A stretch of DNA of 64,000 nt from Anthostomella pinea (lineage: Eukaryota > Ascomycota > Sordariomycetes > Xylariales > Xylariaceae): NCBI GenBank assembly GCA_963556695.1, contig CAUWAG010000004.1, positions 2,790,001 to 2,854,000 on the forward strand, written 5' to 3'. This document shows positions 58,680 through 64,000 of this stretch, one piece after another. The position numbers and the translations under genes were made by a program. Every line of letters begins with the position of its first letter. The stretch's first letter is position 1. A model generated the notes under the pieces. That model saw only the letters and a list, made by a program, of their open reading frames with translations, was not told where the DNA came from and ran no database searches.

Positions 58680-61600
58680 GTTGATTCTGGGGCGTCCGCA
58701 CAGCCAGGCGGAGACTTAGTCTTGCTGTCGCTTTCTCTGCCGGGCGGCGAAGCCGTCCTGATGGGCCATTGGGGCTCGGAGTCGGGAATGTAATGTGCGT
58801 CGGGATGGGATTCAAGCTTGGCATCCAACTATTAGCTTACACTGCTTGGCCAGTTTGGAATACCATGTTCTTGAAGTTACCGAGACTGGGGTTAACGTCA
58901 AATAGGGAGCTCGGGAGTGCTTTCAACAGCACTCAGAGCTTCCTTTGTGGGACTTGCGGTGTGCGAGGAGTTATTCCATTTCTCAAGTCCAGGTCTGTTG
59001 GACTAGTAATTCATGTATGGCAATGCCCTCAGTAGGGGCTTCAATCGCCTTTAGACTTCTTCTTGTTCTTTTAACATATAACACTTTGAAATCTCACATG
59101 GTCCGCATCTCTGCTTCGTTGTTAATGGGTCCCCATCGTGAGGTTACCCACCCCGGAGCTGACGGATGACGAGGTCCCATGCACGCGCCGCGGTCGGGAG
59201 AAGAATGTCTCATCATCGCGGGTGTCTGGTGTCACTGAGGTTTAAAAGCCCCTTCTTCAGCCAATTTTTCTTTATCACGAAGCGCTTCGGCAGGAAGGCA
59301 AGAGCCAAACCCAAATGCCATAGAATACAACGAAAAGCAGAGCACGAGTGCTGAACGCAAAGCCCAACAGATAAAAACTATACTCCTTGGACGGGAACAA
59401 AACGGCCATTTTGAATGCATTTCAAGTCCTTAAGTCTTCCAATTTGGGTTTCCTCCTAAGGGACGACGTAGGTCTCTTGAGCGGCAACAAATCCGGAATG
59501 AGTGTGCCCCCCGAAAAGCATGCGAACCGAATCATAGTTCCTTCTCAAAAACGTGCGCTCATAATAAACAAGATCACTAGATTCTTGCCCTGAGTCGCAC
59601 ACACAAATGCAAGTCGAGGCTTTGCCATATATATCACCGCGTTAGCGGCCCGAGTGGGCAATAAAGTTAGCATACATTACTCAAGAAGCTCGGAATGACG
59701 TCTCGATGCAGGCGCGCAAGATATCAACCTAGAGCTTAAACGAGTCATGTCAACGGCTGCTTGTGTTGAACGACCCGCAAGCCACCGTGGCGTTCAGGGA
59801 GGTGGCAGTGCACTGAACAAGGCTAGTAGGGCATCTTGGGACCACCTGGCACACAACAGATCCTTCCAGATACACACACACACACACATACATCTAATGG
59901 AAATCACTGAATACACATCTTTCAACCATATAAACCATATTACGCACTGTTTCACGGCTTGTCTTGCGATGAACTCGTTAGTCCTTTGGCAGGATAGGCG
60001 AACGAGGGACCACAGCTGATGAGATCTTGAACAACAAATGTGTGCGGGGAAAGCTTGGGTGAGGAGAACATACCTCATGGATGTCTACTACATACATACC
60101 TCCTTACCTGCTCGGGTCTGTCTTGCCGAAGCACGAGGAGGGGACAAGACGTGGGTGACATGCTGGACACCAACTCAACATTACCGGTTACATGTACTCG
60201 GTTAGGTACCCGAGAGAGTACACCATGCAGTGTGCACCTACAAACCACGCACCCACGCACACACGCAGGCAAGCATGTTAGCGGCTTGGGTAGGACGTCG
60301 GGTGTCACGTGTGATTGCGAAGTGCCCAGTGCCCACGGACCACGGTGCGGGGAAGCCCAGATGCAAGGGTGGAGGTGAATCAAAGCCGGGGACCCGCCTC
60401 CCCGCGTTACGTGCAGTCAAGCCCTATCGGCACACTCTCCCCCGGCACTCGTGCCCTCCTGCCCTGCTTCCTCTCAGACTCTTCCCTTGATAGTGGACAT
60501 GTAAATTGACATTCTCCCGACCGACTGCAGCGCCGAAACGTATCGCCCTATCACAACCGTCAACAACCTAACGTCTTCAACAGCCAGCCCCTCAATATCT
60601 TGATGGTGTCTCGGCCCAGCTTCCCCGGGCCCCGTTCTGCTCCAAATCCAACAAGGACAGGGGCCGGCACGCGGGCTGGTGGGGTTTGGTGACATGTTGG
60701 CCCATGTGATACTGCTGCTGTGCCTAGGTTTTCCCGTCTAGCCGTCGCTGTTACTCTCGGCTGTCCACCTTCACGTTGCCAACTTGGCAACCAACACAGA
60801 GCTAGGTCAGGACGGGCCAGCATTGCGAGCCGCTACATATGACTTGGGAGACTCACCACTTTGCCACCCCTGTCAGCTTCCGGCAACATCGCTGCACGAT
60901 GGGTCTGATTCATGAAGCTCCCGTCTGGCATTCTGGATCGTGGTAGACCCGAGTCGGGCTTTTCCGAACCCCGCCTACCCCGACCAGCCCCGTCATCCCC
61001 GTCCATCCCCTTCCGCTACTTACTGCCGGTCATCGTCATCTTGCTCTTCAAGGGATGGCATGGCTCCCGTCGACAATCGTTGCCACCAGCAAACCTGATG
61101 CCACGACCTGCAGAAGGATGAGCCTCACGCTGCGTACTACTTCTGTTTCCCCCATGATAAGTCGGTTCGTGTGACGCCATTGCGTTGCACTGTATCTCTC
61201 AGACTCCATTCGTCAGCCAAGAACCCGCACCCAACCACCCGGTTGTTGTTATTGGTGTTGTCCATGCAGTCCGTACACGCCAATGGTACCGTGATAGGTA
61301 CCGTGATCTCGTGTGCCCTCCGCGTTGGACCTCTATAAATCTCCGATGGTGCCGGGGGGTTGGTCGCCTGTGGTCTCGATGCTGCCCCAGCCATCCCAGA
61401 TGTCCACGCTGACCGCAGTTTTGCTCGGCTTCAAGGTTACCTAAGAAATGAGATCACGACATTGGACAGAGCTTTTCATGTCAACTGCTTTCGCCTAGAC
61501 TCACTAGGCCAAGTCTGTCGCCTGCATATGCTCCCTCCTTGGTCCAGGAAACAAACCGAGCAAACACGCCCAATCTCTGGCCTGCTGACCATTGGTACAT

Positions 61601-62001
61601 ATTACTTGGCCAACTGTGATCGTCGATATCGTGCGTCAGCCCTCTCACCTTTAGCCAAGTGGCTCCACAAACATGTTCCAGGGAGAAACATGTCGAGCTA
61701 TCACAAGAATAGGAAGGTAATACGAGGAGGTCGAGGCAAACTGCGGAGAAACTGCCCCAGATGGTGCACGGCAGATAGCTCTTTGCTAAGCCTCACCAAC
61801 TTAGAAATGTGCTCGACATCTATTTAAACCAAGGCCATCCTGCCAAAGCCACACGCCTTCTTTGAGACAAGTGCCTGTCAAGTCATCCGGCCTCTCCCTT
61901 GCTAGTGGATATCCGACTCAGTTGCTCTGTGCTTAACTGCTACCTCGACCCCCTGGCCCACTACCAGTGTCCGGCAGCTCTGTACGGCGAGAGTAGCAAA
62001 G
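58680..62001. other. Gene-free interval between mucin and GH2 genes
   Basis: No supported gene. An (AC) microsatellite lies at about 59872-59888. A TATTTAAA box at 61821-61828, about 175 bp before the GH2 start, may be its core promoter. Open frames here, such as 61360-61827, have no family signature. Confidence 0.5.
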
Positions 62002-64000
62002 ATGAAGCTAGGGTTTCTGAAGAGCTGCCTAGCTCTAGTCCCCGTGCTGATCAGCCTAGCACAAGGCTACGAGATCAAGGTATGAGCGTTAAAGCTACCA
62101 GTGCGAGGTTTTTGCGCTGACATATAGCAGAACCTTCCACTTGATACTCCTTGGACCCATACATCGGGAACAGACGCTTGGCCAGAATATCCCAGGCCCC
62201 AGCTTCAACGCTCACAATGGAAAAGCTTGAACGGTCTGTGGAACTGGAAGGAGGGTGCTGGCGCAGACGAGGTTCTTATGAACATCGTACCGCTGCCCGA
62301 TACGCTTGCCCATGAAGTCCTCATTCCTTCGTGTCTGGAAAGCGCCCTTTCAGGCATTCAGAAGACTAACATGACCTACTCCTGGTTTGCGAGACGTTTC
62401 GAGGTCCCGGAAGGATGGACAGACAACGGTAACAGGGTCATGCTCAACTTTGAAGCTGTCGACTACATCGCAACTGTCTACGTGAACAGCCAACGGGTTG
62501 GGGATCAAGTTGGGGGCTACTGGCATTTCAGCCTGGATATAACCGAGTTCCTCCTACATGGAAACAACACTTTACAAGTCAGCGTGTTCGACCCAACTGA
62601 TGCAGAAGGTTTGTATTCCCCGATTCACAGGCCATCAGTGGTTAACATCGGTCTGCAGGATACCAGATTCCTGTTGGAAAGCAGGCTCTTTCGCCCTCGC
62701 ATATCTTCTACACGCCTTGTACCGGTATATGGCAGAGTGTAAGTGCATATTGGAGCTTGGGGGTTTATTGGAGACAAGCTTGGATGTAACAGCAGTGACC
62801 GTGGCGAAGGTCCCAAGTGGCCGCAATTCCCACGACAAATGTTTTCCATGGTTGCAAGAGGGAAGCAGACAACAAGACTGACATTGGCTTAGGTGTGGAT
62901 GGAGTCGGTTCCGTCTCAGTATATCACCCAATTGGATGTTGCCGCTGGTATGGATGGTCGAAGTGAGTCTGCCCTTCGCACTGTGTCTTCACCCAACTGA
63001 TGCAAGTCACTGACACGTTTCCGACACAAGTCAATATGACTGTTGGGACCTCAGGAGGTGCTTCCAACTCATCGTTTCAGGTCACAGTTGCCGATACGCG
63101 GGGTAACAGAGTGGCATATGCAAATGGCACTGTCAACAGACCATTTACCTTCGTCGTGGGCTCGCCGCATCTATGGTCGCCGGATGACCCAACACTGTAC
63201 GCCCTGCGCGGTCCCCTCTTATCTCGTCGGAAAGATACTGATCACCTTGCAGATACAACATCTCAGTCACGATGGGAAGAGATAAGGTAACCTCATATAC
63301 TGGCTTCAGGACTATATCGGTTGGAGAGATAGACGGGGTGAAGCGCCCCCTTATCAACGGCGAATTCTTCTTCCAGTTCGGCACCCTCGACCAGGGATTC
63401 TGGCCCGACGGAATATACACCCCACCCAATCGTGAAGCAATGGTCTACGATCTCCAGCAGTTGAAAGACCTAGGTTTCAATATGTTCAGGAAGCATATCA
63501 AAGTGGAAAATGCTCTGTTTTATCAAGCATGCGACCAACTGGGACTCCTCGTTATCCAAGATATGCCGTCCATGCCTGCCAATGGGATGCCGAGTGACTC
63601 TCAACAAGCCGAATGGGAGAGACAGCTGGACATCCTCATCACACAACACAGGAACTATCCAAGCATATATACCTGGGTATGCAGCCTCGCAACAGTCTAG
63701 CCCCTACTTGAAAGCTAACCTGACCAGATCATCTACAACGAAGGATGGGCTCAGCGCACCGACTATTACCCAGAGGCGGCCCTTACACAGCGTGTCAAAC
63801 AGCTCGATCCAACCAGGCTCGTCGATGCCACTTCGGGCTGGCATGACCATGGATACGGCGATTGGCATGATAATCACCATTACGCGAACCCGCAATGCGG
63901 GACGCCGTTTTACTCCACTCAATCTACCCCGTATGATCCTACCCGTATGGCGATACAAGGCGAATTTGGCGGCATAGGAAACAATGTCTCAATAGAGCAC
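62002..64000 (+). CDS. Secreted glycoside hydrolase family 2 protein, 3' end beyond the window
   Basis: A GH2 retaining glycosidase; fungal relatives include beta-galactosidase-, beta-mannosidase- and exo-glucosaminidase-like enzymes. Seven exons are visible: 62002-62079, 62131-62608, 62659-62738, 62893-62962, 63007-63196, 63253-63676 and 63728-64000, giving the first 531 residues in one frame. A signal peptide (LALVPVLISLAQG) is followed by the sugar-binding jelly roll (WPEYPRPQLQRSQW, GLWNWKE, YSWFARRFEVP, GYWHFSLDITEF). An immunoglobulin-like domain comes next (VTDTFPTQVNMTVG to SPHLWSPDDPTLY), and then the TIM barrel (GFRTISV, KDLGFNMFRKHIKVEN). The acid/base is Glu445 in IYNEGW and the nucleophile Glu519 in QGEFGG. 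Substrate is not decided by these motifs. Introns are 50-56 nt except one of 154 nt and one of 44 nt. Gene continues past 64000. Confidence 0.9.

Overview
The window is nuclear DNA of a filamentous ascomycete (Pezizomycotina, most likely a Sordariomycete, by inference). The genes have short introns (44-154 nt) with GTNNGT-type donors and CTAAC/CTGAC branch sites. The gene set is typical of moulds: ApsA/Num1, RasB/Ras-2, class III chitin synthase, Opy2. Repeats show RIP-like C-to-T decay. Gene models below were rebuilt across introns by hand. Several long open frames begin with GTG or TTG and were moved to a real ATG or joined to an upstream exon.

Layout. 0.7-6.8 kb: a NEDD8-conjugating enzyme (ubc12) and the cortical anchor apsA, both on the minus strand. 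6.8-15.2 kb: gene-poor. 15.2-16.0 kb: a HAD-family hydrolase. 19.8-20.7 kb: rasB. 23.3-30.7 kb: an AT-rich, decayed repeat island. It holds a 575-bp TIR element, a complete but dead Fot1/pogo-type transposon nested in an older repeat, and one island of normal composition. 30.7-37.2 kb: gene-poor. 37.3-38.7 kb: OPY2. 40.6-41.1 kb: a second, inverted copy of the TIR element. 43.8-46.8 kb: class III chitin synthase. 47.4-48.4 kb: an OTU deubiquitinase. 49.7-64.0 kb: an accessory-looking stretch with a secreted rhamnogalacturonan acetylesterase, an ankyrin gene with a frame problem, a tRNA-like Pol III unit, a secreted mucin-like protein with a C-terminal propeller-like domain, and a secreted GH2 glycosidase cut by the window end.

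The genes fall into themes rather than one operon-like system: polarity and wall growth (apsA, rasB, OPY2, chitin synthase), ubiquitin-like modification (ubc12, OTU), and secreted plant- or surface-directed proteins (CE12 esterase, mucin, GH2).

The most striking observation is that one intron of the chitin synthase (45102-45231) and one intron of the unrelated mucin gene (58213-58343) are the same sequence, about 87% identical end to end with one single-base gap. This is the hallmark of introner-like elements, spliceosomal introns that multiply. Other notable points are a CAGTAG tandem splice acceptor in the chitin synthase, where the proximal site would create an immediate stop; a paralogous empty site for the transposon; and two perfect inverted repeats upstream of the TATA box of the esterase.
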